Positions 44,578 to 53,732 of a stretch of DNA of 64,000 bases are shown piece by piece. Within the stretch, counting starts at the first letter, position 1. Each line of letters opens with the position of its first letter. The notes below the pieces were generated by a model. That model was not told the origin of the DNA and made no database searches. It worked only from the letters and a program-made list of their open reading frames with translations. Where the stretch lies: contig NZ_CP065383.1 of assembly GCF_015775515.1 (NCBI RefSeq), positions 2,976,001 to 3,040,000 on the forward strand, written 5' to 3'. The position numbers were made by a program, and so were the translations under genes. This stretch comes from Atribacter laminatus. Lineage in GTDB: Bacteria > Atribacterota > Atribacteria > Atribacterales > Atribacteraceae.

Positions 44578-45569
44578 TCATCTATCAAAGGAAATGGAGT
44601 TCCACAATTCTGACAATGACCCTTCTCCAAATGACTAAAAGAAGTCCGGTAACCCGTACGGGTGATTAAAGGTCTTCCACAATGTGAACAATAGGAGTTT
44701 TGTCCTTCGGTTCCGGAATAGTTCCCTAAATAAACATAGTGCAATTTTTCTCGAGCAATTCGATAAGCATCAAGGAGTACCTTAGGATCGGTTGCTGGTG
44801 TTTCCATCCGATGAGCTGGGAAATACCGAGAGAAATGGAGGGGGATTTCAGGACTCACTGAAGCAACAAAATCAACCAAACGCTGGATGTGTTCAGGAGT
44901 ATGATTAAGACCAGTTACTAAAAGATTGGTAATTTCAATATGTACTTTATTTCGATAACTCAATTCAATGGTCTCCAAAACCGGTGATAAAGATCCGCCA
45001 CAGTATCTTCGATAAAAGTCATCGTCCATCGCCTTTAAATCAATGTTCATCGCATCGATAAAGGGAAGGAGTTCCAGGAGTGGTTGTGAATTAACGTATC
45101 CGTTCGTTACCAAAACATTCTTCAAATGAAGCTTTTTTGCTTTTTCACTGGTTTCTCGTATAAATTCCCACCAGATAAAAGGTTCATTGTAGGTATAGGC
45201 AATTCCTATCGATCCTTGAGATTGAGCAAGTGAAATAATTCTTTGGGAGTCCATTTGAGTAAGATTATCAACAAAACCGCTTTGAGATATCTCCCAATTT
45301 TGACAAAATTGGCATTTCAAATTGCAACCAACGCTTCCAACCGAAAGAATTTCCTTTCCAGGAAAAAAATGGTATAAAGGTTTCTTCTCAATCGGATCCA
45401 TATGAACAACGGAAATCCGGTTATAGGTTAAGGCGTACAAGACCCCGGATCTGTTTTCTCGTATTTGGCAAAGTCCACGTCCTCCTGGATTAATTCGGCA
45501 CTGATGGGGACAGAGCACACATCTTACTTTCTGAGCAGACTCGGCTGTCCAATATTGAGCTTCAATCAT
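44574..45569 (-). CDS. amrS: AmmeMemoRadiSam system radical SAM enzyme
   Basis: 331 aa, radical SAM motif CNLKCQFCQNWEIS (about 78-90). N-terminal extra cysteines VRCVLCPHQCRINPGGRGLC resemble pyruvate formate-lyase activase-like enzymes, and the C-terminal YCSHCGRP..GHCQNCGTP forms a rubredoxin-like zinc or iron knuckle typical of AmrS. The reaction is unknown. Overlaps amrA by 4 bp. Confidence 0.9.
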   Translation of the reverse strand: MIEAQYWTAESAQKVRCVLCPHQCRINPGGRGLCQIRENRSGVLYALTYNRISVVHMDPIEKKPLYHFFPGKEILSVGSVGCNLKCQFCQNWEISQSGFVDNLTQMDSQRIISLAQSQGSIGIAYTYNEPFIWWEFIRETSEKAKKLHLKNVLVTNGYVNSQPLLELLPFIDAMNIDLKAMDDDFYRRYCGGSLSPVLETIELSYRNKVHIEITNLLVTGLNHTPEHIQRLVDFVASVSPEIPLHFSRYFPAHRMETPATDPKVLLDAYRIAREKLHYVYLGNYSGTEGQNSYCSHCGRPLITRTGYRTSFSHLEKGHCQNCGTPFPLIDE

Positions 45570-46135
45570 CGGTGATCATCCTCATTATTTTCTAATTCAC
45601 TATATCGTTCAACCCCAAACCGAAAGAGTTCAACTGGTTCATTGGCTCTAATCCCAGCTTTGGAACGAGCAATGCGGATTTGTTCCTGGATAGAATCAAC
45701 TCCTTCAATATCAGGAAGCAAAAGACCTCTTTGCCAACCCTTTTGAACAATAACTCCATATTTCTTTGGATCAAGTTGATCCGGAGAGGGAATAGATTCA
45801 GGAGGAGTCAGAACATCAACGGTAATATGAATATTGGGAAGATCTTTAAGAGTAACCGGAGAAAAGCGGGGATCCTCAACAGCAGCGCTTACGGCATTAT
45901 GAATAATTTCTGAAATTAAATGATCTTGCTGGGGACGAAAAGTACCGATACATCCTCGAAGTTTTCCATGAACTTTGAGACAAATAAAAATTCCCGCTTT
46001 TTGGTCGTACAACTCCCGAGGAAGATCCTTAGGTACCGGAAGATTGGTTTGGTGAATTAAATAATGTTCAATGGCCTTTCTGGCCAAATTGGTTAAAGTA
46101 GAACCAATATCATGAGGTAACATCATGGTCGTCAC
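45566..46135 (-). CDS. amrA: AmmeMemoRadiSam system protein A (AMMECR1 domain)
   Basis: 189 aa from the furthest GTG; ATGs three and four codons later are alternatives. AGIFICLKVHGKLRGCIGTFRPQ contains the invariant LRGCIG motif of AMMECR1 proteins, followed by AVSAAVEDPRFSPVT and YGVIVQKGWQRGLLLPDIEGV. Function unknown. Normally found with AmrS and a MEMO-family protein (AmrB); no MEMO gene is present beside it. Confidence 0.9.
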   Translation of the reverse strand: MTTMMLPHDIGSTLTNLARKAIEHYLIHQTNLPVPKDLPRELYDQKAGIFICLKVHGKLRGCIGTFRPQQDHLISEIIHNAVSAAVEDPRFSPVTLKDLPNIHITVDVLTPPESIPSPDQLDPKKYGVIVQKGWQRGLLLPDIEGVDSIQEQIRIARSKAGIRANEPVELFRFGVERYSELENNEDDHR

Positions 46136-46538
46136 CGTCCGATTTATTATGAAAAAGATAGCGCTGGCCGATTATTACCGCCGACCAATCATCAATCGCT
46201 ACCGAAGGGACTAAAAAACCTTTTGGTAAAAGCTTTTTAAGGCCTCGAGGTGGATTCATTTTAAAATAAAGTTTTCGAGCTTCCAAAGTACTGAGTCTTT
46301 CTTCAATAAACTCATAGTTCATTTTCATTTTTTTCATTAATTGTACTACCTTCTTGCGGCCAGTACTGTTCCCAATGATGACTTTCAAAGGTGAATATGT
46401 TTTGGATAATTTGTTTATTGAGGGTTCTAATTCGTCAACCGGCAGGATTGCCTGGTGAATCACCCCTCCTTTTTGATCTAAAAGCGCAATTCCGCACTTT
46501 TCGGTTCCAGGATCAATTGATAAAATAACCTTATCCAT
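46110..46538 (-). CDS. RNase H-fold nuclease, YqgF/RuvC-like
   Basis: 142 aa. Begins ILSIDPGTEKCGIALLDQKG, the DPG motif with the first catalytic Asp of RuvC/YqgF folds, followed by VIIGNSTGRKK and a Glu-containing FIEERLSTLEARKLYF, and ends with a DDWSAVIIGQRYL stretch with the last acidic pair. The size fits YqgF (pre-16S rRNA maturation), but sequence similarity to canonical YqgF looks low, so a divergent resolvase-like nuclease is possible. First gene of an 11-gene overlapping run down to rng. Confidence 0.75.
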   Translation of the reverse strand: MDKVILSIDPGTEKCGIALLDQKGGVIHQAILPVDELEPSINKLSKTYSPLKVIIGNSTGRKKVVQLMKKMKMNYEFIEERLSTLEARKLYFKMNPPRGLKKLLPKGFLVPSVAIDDWSAVIIGQRYLFHNKSDGDDHDVTS

Positions 46539-46609
46539 AGAAATTCATTGTACTCGAGATTCAATTTCCTTACAAGAGAGACCGGGAAGGATTAAAGCAG
46601 GAAAACACA

Positions 46610-46649
46610 CATTCCGTTCCCCTTTTATACAGTTAAGGGGAACGGAATG
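46610..46649 (-). terminator. Terminator-like hairpin after the hydrogenase operon
   Basis: Perfect 15-bp stem CATTCCGTTCCCCTT / AAGGGGAACGGAATG with a 10-nt loop, 44 bp after the hndD stop. On the minus strand it is followed by TGTGTTTTCC, a modest T-run. Confidence 0.7.
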
Positions 46650-46692
46650 ATTAGCTTAAACAAAAATTTTTAATTGTTTAAAACCTAATTCA

Positions 46693-48459
46693 TTACATTT
46701 TTTCCCGACAGGTGTAATGGGTATGTAATAGATGATGCGACTTTTCACTGTTCGGTTCGCCAAGAAATTCTTCATAGAGTTTCTTAATAGCTGGATTATC
46801 ATGAGATTTCCGAATTGGAAGGTTTCGATCAACCTCATAAATCGCTTCAATTCTCTTCATACGAATCTCCAAATTAGTTGGGATAGGTTGACCTCCTCCA
46901 CCGATACATCCTCCGGGACAAGCCATAATTTCAATAAAATGATATTTTGAGTTACCCTGATTGACTAAATCCAATACTTTCCGTGCATTTCTCAATCCAT
47001 GAGCAACGGCAACATTCACCTCTAACCCACCAACTTTAATGGTTGCTTCTTTTACTCCATCGATACCGCGGACATCGGTGAAGTCAATCCGAGGTAATGT
47101 CTCTCCAGTTAAAACCTCATATACCGTTCGCAGAGCTGCTTCCATGACTCCACCGGTAGCACCAAATACCGCTGCCGCACCGGTTGAAATACCCAGGGCT
47201 GGATCAAAGTCTTCTTCAGGCATATCCTTGAGATCAATACCCTTTTCTTTGAGCATTCGAGCTGCTTCTCGGGTAGTAAGAGAATAATCGACATCCTGGT
47301 ATCCGCTGGATTTCATTTCATCCCGTTGGCACTCATATTTTTTTGCAGTGCAAGGCATGATAGATACAACCACTATATTCTGAGGATCAATACCCATTTT
47401 TTGGGCATAATAGGTTTTTGCCATGGCACCAAACATTTGTTGAGGAGATTTACAGGTTGATACATTCTCCATTAGGTCCGGGTAAAAATGTTCCATAAAC
47501 TTGATCCAACCTGGACTACAGGAAGTAATCAAGGGTAATTTCCCACCCTTTTTCACTCGATTGATAAATTCTGTTCCTTCTTCAAGAATAGTTAAATCTG
47601 CAGCAAAATTGGTGTCAAATACAACATCAAAACCTAAACGGCGTAAGCCAGCTACCATTTTTCCGGTTGATATACTTCCAATGGGCATCCCAAATGGCTC
47701 ACCAATACTAACTCGCACCGCAGGAGCGGTTTGTAGAATAACATATTTCTCCGGATCGTCAATGGCATCCCAAACCATCTCAACATGACTTACTTCCGAA
47801 AGAGCACCGGTAGGACAAGCTAAAACACATTGACCGCAATTGATACAAACACTCTCACCCAGAGGAAGCCCCAATGAAGGACTGACATAGGTATTGAACC
47901 CACGATCGGCAAAATCAATTGCAAAAACGCTTTGAATTTCAGCGCAGGTCCGAATACATCGGCCACAAAGGATGCATCGATCAAGATCCCTTTTTACGGC
48001 CGGGCTGCTGGTATCAACCGGATGAGTTTTTCTTTCTCCCTGAAAGCGAATCTCTCGAACGCCAAATTCATAGCAAAGGCTTTGCAGTTCACAGGATTGG
48101 TTTCTATCGCAGAGCTGGCAATCTAATGGATGGTTCGATAAAATCAGTTCAAGATTAGCTTTTCGGGCTTCTCGTACTTTTTTTGAAGCCGTAAGAACTT
48201 TCATCCCTTCCCGAATTGGTGTAACACAGGAAGCAACCAAATTAGGTTGGCCTTCTACCTCAACCACACAGATTCGGCATCCACCCCAGGGCGTGAGACC
48301 ATCCATGTAACAGAGGGTTGGAATATGATATCCTTCCATTCGGCAGGCTTCTAAAAGAGTTAAATTTTCTGGGACATGACATTCTCGTCCATCAATGAAT
48401 ATCGTTACCAGCTTTTCTGGAGATTCTTTTTCATTTCTATTTTGTATGACTTTTGCCAT
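46693..48459 (-). CDS. hndD: [FeFe]-hydrogenase catalytic subunit (HndD/HydA type)
   Basis: 588 aa. N-terminal [2Fe-2S] domain (LCYMDGLTPWGGCRIC..SC), His-ligated [4Fe-4S] site HPLDCQLCDRNQSC, two ferredoxin clusters CILCGRCIRTC and CINCGQCVLACP, then the H-cluster domain: L1 TSCSPGWIKFMEHFYP, L2 MPCTAKKYECQR, L3 EIMACPGGCIGGGGQP, and a C-terminal small-subunit-like end. Makes or oxidises H2 with electrons from NADH and/or ferredoxin through HndA/HndC. The L1 motif has Ser where TSCCPxW is usual. Last gene of the operon. Confidence 0.95.
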   Translation of the reverse strand: MAKVIQNRNEKESPEKLVTIFIDGRECHVPENLTLLEACRMEGYHIPTLCYMDGLTPWGGCRICVVEVEGQPNLVASCVTPIREGMKVLTASKKVREARKANLELILSNHPLDCQLCDRNQSCELQSLCYEFGVREIRFQGERKTHPVDTSSPAVKRDLDRCILCGRCIRTCAEIQSVFAIDFADRGFNTYVSPSLGLPLGESVCINCGQCVLACPTGALSEVSHVEMVWDAIDDPEKYVILQTAPAVRVSIGEPFGMPIGSISTGKMVAGLRRLGFDVVFDTNFAADLTILEEGTEFINRVKKGGKLPLITSCSPGWIKFMEHFYPDLMENVSTCKSPQQMFGAMAKTYYAQKMGIDPQNIVVVSIMPCTAKKYECQRDEMKSSGYQDVDYSLTTREAARMLKEKGIDLKDMPEEDFDPALGISTGAAAVFGATGGVMEAALRTVYEVLTGETLPRIDFTDVRGIDGVKEATIKVGGLEVNVAVAHGLRNARKVLDLVNQGNSKYHFIEIMACPGGCIGGGGQPIPTNLEIRMKRIEAIYEVDRNLPIRKSHDNPAIKKLYEEFLGEPNSEKSHHLLHTHYTCREKM

Positions 48460-48481
48460 TCTCTTCTCTCCTTTCTCTTAA

Positions 48482-50122
48482 TCAGACCTTCAATGATTTT
48501 ATTTTTTTTGGGCTTTCCATTGGACAAACATTAAGCGGACACTGTTTTTCAATGACGTGGGACTCAAATTCCTCTCGGAAATAATCCAAGCATCGGAGTA
48601 ATGGATTTGGAGCTGCTTGACCCAATCCACAGAAGGATGTTCTTTTGATATGTTCACCTAAAAACTGAAGTTTTTCTATATCGTTTTCGGTACCTTTTCC
48701 CCAAGAAATCCGTTCTAGCATCTCAACGATTCTTTTATTTCCAATTCGGCAGGGGGTACATTTCCCACATGATTCATGAAGAAAAAACTCACAGAAATTC
48801 TTTACAACATCGACTATACAATGAGTATCATCGATCACAGTCAATGCACCAGAACCAAGCGCCGATTGGTAACGAGGAAGAGTATCAAAAGCCATAGGAA
48901 CATCAAGCAAATCGGGAGTCATTGTCCCACCAGAAGGACCTCCGGTTTGAACTAATTTAAGCCCACGGCCGTTTTTGATTCCCCCACCTGCTTGATAAAC
49001 TAATTCTCGAAGAGTGATTCCCATGGGAACTTCAATAAGTCCCAGATTGATCACATTCCCGGTTAATGTAAACACCTTGGTTCCCGGACAGGTAGGTGTC
49101 CCAATATTTTTAAACCATTCTGGTCCATTAAGAAAAATTGGTGGAATGTTGGCAAGAGTCTCGACATTATTGATAACCGTCGGCTTTCCCCATAAACCTT
49201 TTTGAGGAGGGTAAGGCGGCTTGATTCGAGGTTCTCCTCGACCACCTTCCATCGATTCCAAAAGCGCGGTTTCTTCACCACATATATAGGCTCCTGCCCC
49301 TTTTCGAATGCCAATTCGGAAAGAAAATCCCGAATTGAGTATGTTGTCACCCAAGAGGCCGTAATCCAGAGCTTGGGAAATGGCTATTTCCAAATGACGG
49401 ATACTTTCCGGGTATTCGCCTCGGACATAAATATATCCCTGATGAGCTCCCACTGCATACCCAGCAATAGCCATTGCTTCCAGGATAGAATGAGGATCTC
49501 CCTCGAGAATCAGACGATCTTTAAAGGTCCCCGGTTCACCCTCATCAGCATTACAAACTATATATTTCTCATCTCCTTGGGCTTTTAGAGTATACTCCCA
49601 TTTCAATCCGGTTGGATAACCGGCACCGCCTCTACCAAGTAATCCAGAATTCTTTACTATTTGAATTGCTTCTTCAGGAGAACCAGATAATACATTTCCT
49701 AAAGCTATATATCCGTCCCGCGCAATATAATCATCAATATTGGTTGGATCAATATAGCCACTATTCCTCAAAACCACTCGCTTCTCTTGTGCTAAAGGAG
49801 AAAGAGGTTGAAAATGTTGAGGAGCGGTTTCGGTTCGACCTGAATACATAAAGTTCTTGACCGGCCTACCCTTGAGAAGGTGGTCTTCAACAATGGTTTT
49901 AACTTGATCAAGCTTGATCGGAGCATATACAACATTATCCGGAAAAATAACCACAAAAGGAGAAGGGAGCCCTGCTCCAAATGATCCGGTATCAAGAACC
50001 CGGATTTCCTGAGAAAGACCAACCCGTTCAATTTCTTTCTCAAATTTTTCTCGGACCTGAGCAGCGCCTAACACAACCGAACTACTCGTCATTTCAACCA
50101 ATACATGTGCACGAAAAAGCAT
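48482..50122 (-). CDS. hndC: NuoF/HndC-like NADH-binding subunit with degenerate N-terminal domain
   Basis: 546 aa. FMN/NADH-binding core intact: [63 protein letters not shown]; then SLBB and the [4Fe-4S] site ESCGKCTPCRIGNKR. The N-terminal thioredoxin-like domain (about 1-95), which normally holds a [2Fe-2S] cluster, contains no cysteine at all (TGSFGAG where TGCxGxC is usual). The protein stops at about residue 546 without the 2x[4Fe-4S] ferredoxin tail of HydB/HndC. It therefore oxidises NADH with a reduced cofactor set and likely depends on partners. Confidence 0.9.
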   Translation of the reverse strand: MLFRAHVLVEMTSSSVVLGAAQVREKFEKEIERVGLSQEIRVLDTGSFGAGLPSPFVVIFPDNVVYAPIKLDQVKTIVEDHLLKGRPVKNFMYSGRTETAPQHFQPLSPLAQEKRVVLRNSGYIDPTNIDDYIARDGYIALGNVLSGSPEEAIQIVKNSGLLGRGGAGYPTGLKWEYTLKAQGDEKYIVCNADEGEPGTFKDRLILEGDPHSILEAMAIAGYAVGAHQGYIYVRGEYPESIRHLEIAISQALDYGLLGDNILNSGFSFRIGIRKGAGAYICGEETALLESMEGGRGEPRIKPPYPPQKGLWGKPTVINNVETLANIPPIFLNGPEWFKNIGTPTCPGTKVFTLTGNVINLGLIEVPMGITLRELVYQAGGGIKNGRGLKLVQTGGPSGGTMTPDLLDVPMAFDTLPRYQSALGSGALTVIDDTHCIVDVVKNFCEFFLHESCGKCTPCRIGNKRIVEMLERISWGKGTENDIEKLQFLGEHIKRTSFCGLGQAAPNPLLRCLDYFREEFESHVIEKQCPLNVCPMESPKKIKSLKV

Positions 50123-50143
50123 AGATAAAATCCCCCCTCTCGG

Positions 50144-50620
50144 TCATCGATATAGAGCAAATATTTCTCGAATACGTTCGGTATTTAAGTTTCCATAAGT
50201 AACATCATTAATCATCATTGCCGGTGCGACACCACAAACTCCTAGACAACTGGTAACTTCAAGGGTAAATAAACCATCCTTGGTGGTTTCGCCCTCTTTC
50301 ACTCCTAATTCCCTCTTTACGGTTTCTAACACATCGGTAGCGCCTAAAACATGGCAGGGAGCATTCTTACAAATTCGAATGACATACTTCCCCACTGGTT
50401 TGGTTTCAAAAAAAGAATAAAAAGTTGCCACCCCGTATATTTTACTCGAAGGAATACCGGTTTTATGGGATATTCGTTCTAAAATATCCTTGGGGAGATA
50501 ACCGTAAATTTGAGAAATATCCTCAAGTATAGCCATCAATGGGGTCTTTTCCTCTTTATATCGATCGATGATTTCATCAACCTTGGAATAGACCAATTCA
50601 GCATCTACCGTTTTGATCAT
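50144..50620 (-). CDS. hndA: NuoE/HndA-like [2Fe-2S] subunit, second copy
   Basis: 158 aa. Helical N-terminus, then thioredoxin-like fold with ligands in CKNAPCHVLGA and TSCLGVCGVAPAMMI. Electron-transfer subunit between NuoF-type FMN and the hydrogenase. Starts with a 4-bp ATGA overlap on the end of the NuoF-GltD fusion gene and precedes hndC by 21 bp. Related to the copy at 54654-55157, but clearly diverged. Confidence 0.93.
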   Translation of the reverse strand: MIKTVDAELVYSKVDEIIDRYKEEKTPLMAILEDISQIYGYLPKDILERISHKTGIPSSKIYGVATFYSFFETKPVGKYVIRICKNAPCHVLGATDVLETVKRELGVKEGETTKDGLFTLEVTSCLGVCGVAPAMMINDVTYGNLNTERIREIFALYR

Positions 50621-53600
50621 TGTTCTTCCTCCTCCACAGCAACAAGTTGATGAAGCTTTTTCATCCTCTTTTCTAAATCACATCGTAAGCACCTTTCTGC
50701 TTCTCGTTTGGCATCGGCTTCACTCATACACATTTTCACTTCAGCAAAACTACAGATCCGTTCTTTCACTGGTAATTCAGATATATAAACCCTTTTTATT
50801 TCTTGAAGAACCGGTGGTTCTTCAACAGTTCTCATTCTTTCCGGTTCAGCAATATACTCTTCATCTTCATCACCTTTTAATTCTCGGAGATATTGATGAA
50901 TACTATAGGCAGCCTTTTTCCCAAAAGCCATAGCATTAACAACGGTTGCTTCAGCTCCAATCATATCGCCTCCAGCAAAAATGCCTGGTCGGGAGGTGGA
51001 AAGAGAATAATGATTGACGGTAACATTCCCCCATCGATCGGATTGTAAACCGTCTCCAAGTTCATCAATTTCAGGCATTTGACCAACGGCTGGTATGACC
51101 ATATCACACTCGATTATCATTTCTGCACCTTCGATTGGAGTCGGTCTTTTTCTTCCGCTTCGATCAAATTCACTCAAACGCATACGCTGCAATTTAATCG
51201 CCTTGACCTTTCCATTTTCATCTCCGACTATTTCTAACGGGGCCATCAGGTAATGGAAAATAATTCCTTCTTTCTCGGCATCTTCGATTTCTTCTGGGAT
51301 GGCTGGCATTTCCGAATGGGTCCTTCGATAAACAATATTCACCTGCTCAGAACCCAGTCTTAAAAGAGTTCGAGCAGCATCCATGGCGGCATTTCCACCA
51401 CCTAAGACCACAGCATTTTTAGGAACTTCAATCGTTCCTCCTAAATTGATGGTTTTTAAGAGATCGAGCGCCGGAACAACGCCATCAAATTGCTCCCCAG
51501 GAATTCCCAGAGGGGCGCTTTTCCATGCTCCAATCCCCAAAAAGACGGCATCAAACTTTTCTTGTAATTCGTTTAGGGAAATGTCTTTACCAATAGTTGT
51601 GTTTAAATGTATTTTTACACCCATTGCCCGAATCTGATCGATATCCCAGTTGAGCGGTTCCCTTGGTAGACGATAGGCTGGAATACCGGCAGCCAACATC
51701 CCTCCTGCAACCGGTAGTGATTCATAAATGGTTACCGAATATCCTTTCCTCGCTAAATAATAAGCACAGGTTAAACCAGCTGGTCCTGACCCGACTACGG
51801 CAACAGTTTCATCCCGCTTACGGTCCATCATAACCGGCAACATGATATGATTTTTCATGGCATAATCGGCCACAAAGCGTTTTAAATCGTCAATGGCTGC
51901 TGGTTCGTCAAGCTGGCCTCGTCGGCATTTCGCTTCACAGGGTCGATGACAAACTCGCCCACAAACCGACGGCAATGGATTGGATTCACGAATGACTCGG
52001 AGAGCTTCAACATACTCACCCTCTTTAATGAGCGAAATATATCCTGGTATATCAATTTCCAAAGGACAGGCATGTTGACAGGGAGATTGGAATAAAGAAC
52101 GACAAACGACAGCTGGGCAGCGTTTTTCACGAATATGCATCTCATATTCTTCGCGGAAATACTTCAGGGTGCTTAAAACTGGATTGGGAGCGGTTTGCCC
52201 TAAACCGCAGAGTGCGGTATTTTTAATCTGAACTGCCAATTCTTCCAACAGCTCAATATCTCCTTCTCGACCTTGGCCTTCGGTGATTCGTTGTAAAATT
52301 TCTAACATTCGCTTGGTTCCAATTCGACAAGGAGTACATTTTCCACAGGATTCATCTTGGACAAACTCTAAAAAATACCGAGCCAAGTCCACCATGCAGG
52401 TGTCTTCATCCATGACAATCAAGCCACCGGAACCCATAATGGCTCCTAATTCTTTCAGAGAATCATAATCAATCTTTACATTCAGGAATTCTTTGGGAAT
52501 GCACCCACCCGACGGGCCACCAATTTGGACAGCTTTGAACTTTTTTCCATCGCGGATGCCACCACCCAGGTCATAAACAATTTCACCAAGGGTCATTCCC
52601 ATTGGAATTTCTACTAATCCGGTATTGTTAATATCGCCAGCAAGAGCAAATACCTTGGTTCCTTTGCTATTCCCGGTTCCGATGGAAGCAAACCATTCCG
52701 GACCATTATTCATTATTGATGGAATGTTCGCCCAGGTTTCAACATTGTTGATGACAGTTGGCTTATTCCATAAGCCACTTTGGGCTGGAAAAGGTGGCTT
52801 GGGTCTGGGCATTCCCCGTCGTCCTTCAACTGAAGCTATCAGTGCTGTTTCTTCTCCACAAACAAAAGCTCCAGCCCCAATACGAATTTCAACATCGAAG
52901 TCGAATCCACTGTTCATAATGTTTTTGCCAAGGAGTCCCAGCTCACGAGCTTGGTCAATTGCAATGGATAGGCGTTCAATTGCCAGCGGATACTCGGCAC
53001 GCACATAAACATACCCTTGATTCGCACCAATGGAATACCCGGCAATTGCCATGGCTTCAAGAACTGAATGGGGATCGCCTTCTAAGATGCTCCGATCCAT
53101 AAACGCTCCTGGATCACCTTCATCAGCATTGCAAATAATATACTTCGGAGTATCCTGGCTTTTTTTGGTCAATTCCCACTTTAATCCGGTTGGGAAGCCA
53201 GCTCCTCCTCGTCCGCGAAGCCCAGATTTTTTAACCATTTCGATAACTTCCTCGGGCTTCATCGACGATAAAACTTTTCCTAAAGCAAGATATCCATCTC
53301 GAGCAATGTATTCTTGGATATTCAGAGGGTTGATAAAACCACAATTCCGTAAGGCTATCTTAACCTGCTTTTGGAAAAAATCAATTTCTTCAATAAACTT
53401 CTTTCGCTCATCTTCGGGTCCTTGGAAAAGAAGCCGGTTGACCACTCTTCCTTTTAAAAGGTGTTCTTCGACAATTTCCTGAGCATCTTCGGGAACTAAC
53501 TTTTGGTAAAAAACTCCTTCTGGATAGATGATCGCCAATGGACCCATATTACAAGGCCCAACACACCCGGTTTCTACTAACCGGACTTCATTTTCTAATC

Positions 53601-53709
53601 CATTTTTCTGAATTTCACGGATAAGTGCGTCTTTGACCAGCAATGCACCTGATGAAACACATGCTGCTCCAGCACATAGCAATATCTGGCTTCTTTCCAT
53701 CTCAGCCAT
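50617..53709 (-). CDS. Fusion of NuoF/HydB with a GltD/NfnB-like NAD(P)H oxidoreductase
   Basis: 1030 aa. N-terminal thioredoxin-like [2Fe-2S] domain (CAGAAC, GCVGPC; about 12-53), NuoF FMN/NADH core (GLRGRGGAGFPTGLKW, CNADEGDPGAFMDRS), SLBB, and [4Fe-4S] site ESCGKCTPCRIGTKR (about 465). In place of the usual ferredoxin tail comes the glutamate-synthase small-subunit cluster region (CQHACPLEIDIPGYI, CGRVCHRPCEAKCRRG; about 550-610), then FAD motif VAVVGSGPAGLTCAYYLA and NAD(P)H motif AVVLGGGNAAMDAARTLLR. C-terminal CMSEADAKREAERCLRCDL adds cysteines. Such fusions occur in bifurcating Nfn-like complexes; here it probably links NADH, NADPH and the hydrogenase or ferredoxin. Confidence 0.93.
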   Translation of the reverse strand: MAEMERSQILLCAGAACVSSGALLVKDALIREIQKNGLENEVRLVETGCVGPCNMGPLAIIYPEGVFYQKLVPEDAQEIVEEHLLKGRVVNRLLFQGPEDERKKFIEEIDFFQKQVKIALRNCGFINPLNIQEYIARDGYLALGKVLSSMKPEEVIEMVKKSGLRGRGGAGFPTGLKWELTKKSQDTPKYIICNADEGDPGAFMDRSILEGDPHSVLEAMAIAGYSIGANQGYVYVRAEYPLAIERLSIAIDQARELGLLGKNIMNSGFDFDVEIRIGAGAFVCGEETALIASVEGRRGMPRPKPPFPAQSGLWNKPTVINNVETWANIPSIMNNGPEWFASIGTGNSKGTKVFALAGDINNTGLVEIPMGMTLGEIVYDLGGGIRDGKKFKAVQIGGPSGGCIPKEFLNVKIDYDSLKELGAIMGSGGLIVMDEDTCMVDLARYFLEFVQDESCGKCTPCRIGTKRMLEILQRITEGQGREGDIELLEELAVQIKNTALCGLGQTAPNPVLSTLKYFREEYEMHIREKRCPAVVCRSLFQSPCQHACPLEIDIPGYISLIKEGEYVEALRVIRESNPLPSVCGRVCHRPCEAKCRRGQLDEPAAIDDLKRFVADYAMKNHIMLPVMMDRKRDETVAVVGSGPAGLTCAYYLARKGYSVTIYESLPVAGGMLAAGIPAYRLPREPLNWDIDQIRAMGVKIHLNTTIGKDISLNELQEKFDAVFLGIGAWKSAPLGIPGEQFDGVVPALDLLKTINLGGTIEVPKNAVVLGGGNAAMDAARTLLRLGSEQVNIVYRRTHSEMPAIPEEIEDAEKEGIIFHYLMAPLEIVGDENGKVKAIKLQRMRLSEFDRSGRKRPTPIEGAEMIIECDMVIPAVGQMPEIDELGDGLQSDRWGNVTVNHYSLSTSRPGIFAGGDMIGAEATVVNAMAFGKKAAYSIHQYLRELKGDEDEEYIAEPERMRTVEEPPVLQEIKRVYISELPVKERICSFAEVKMCMSEADAKREAERCLRCDLEKRMKKLHQLVAVEEEEQ

Positions 53710-53732
53710 AATGTTTATCCTCCTATTAAGTT

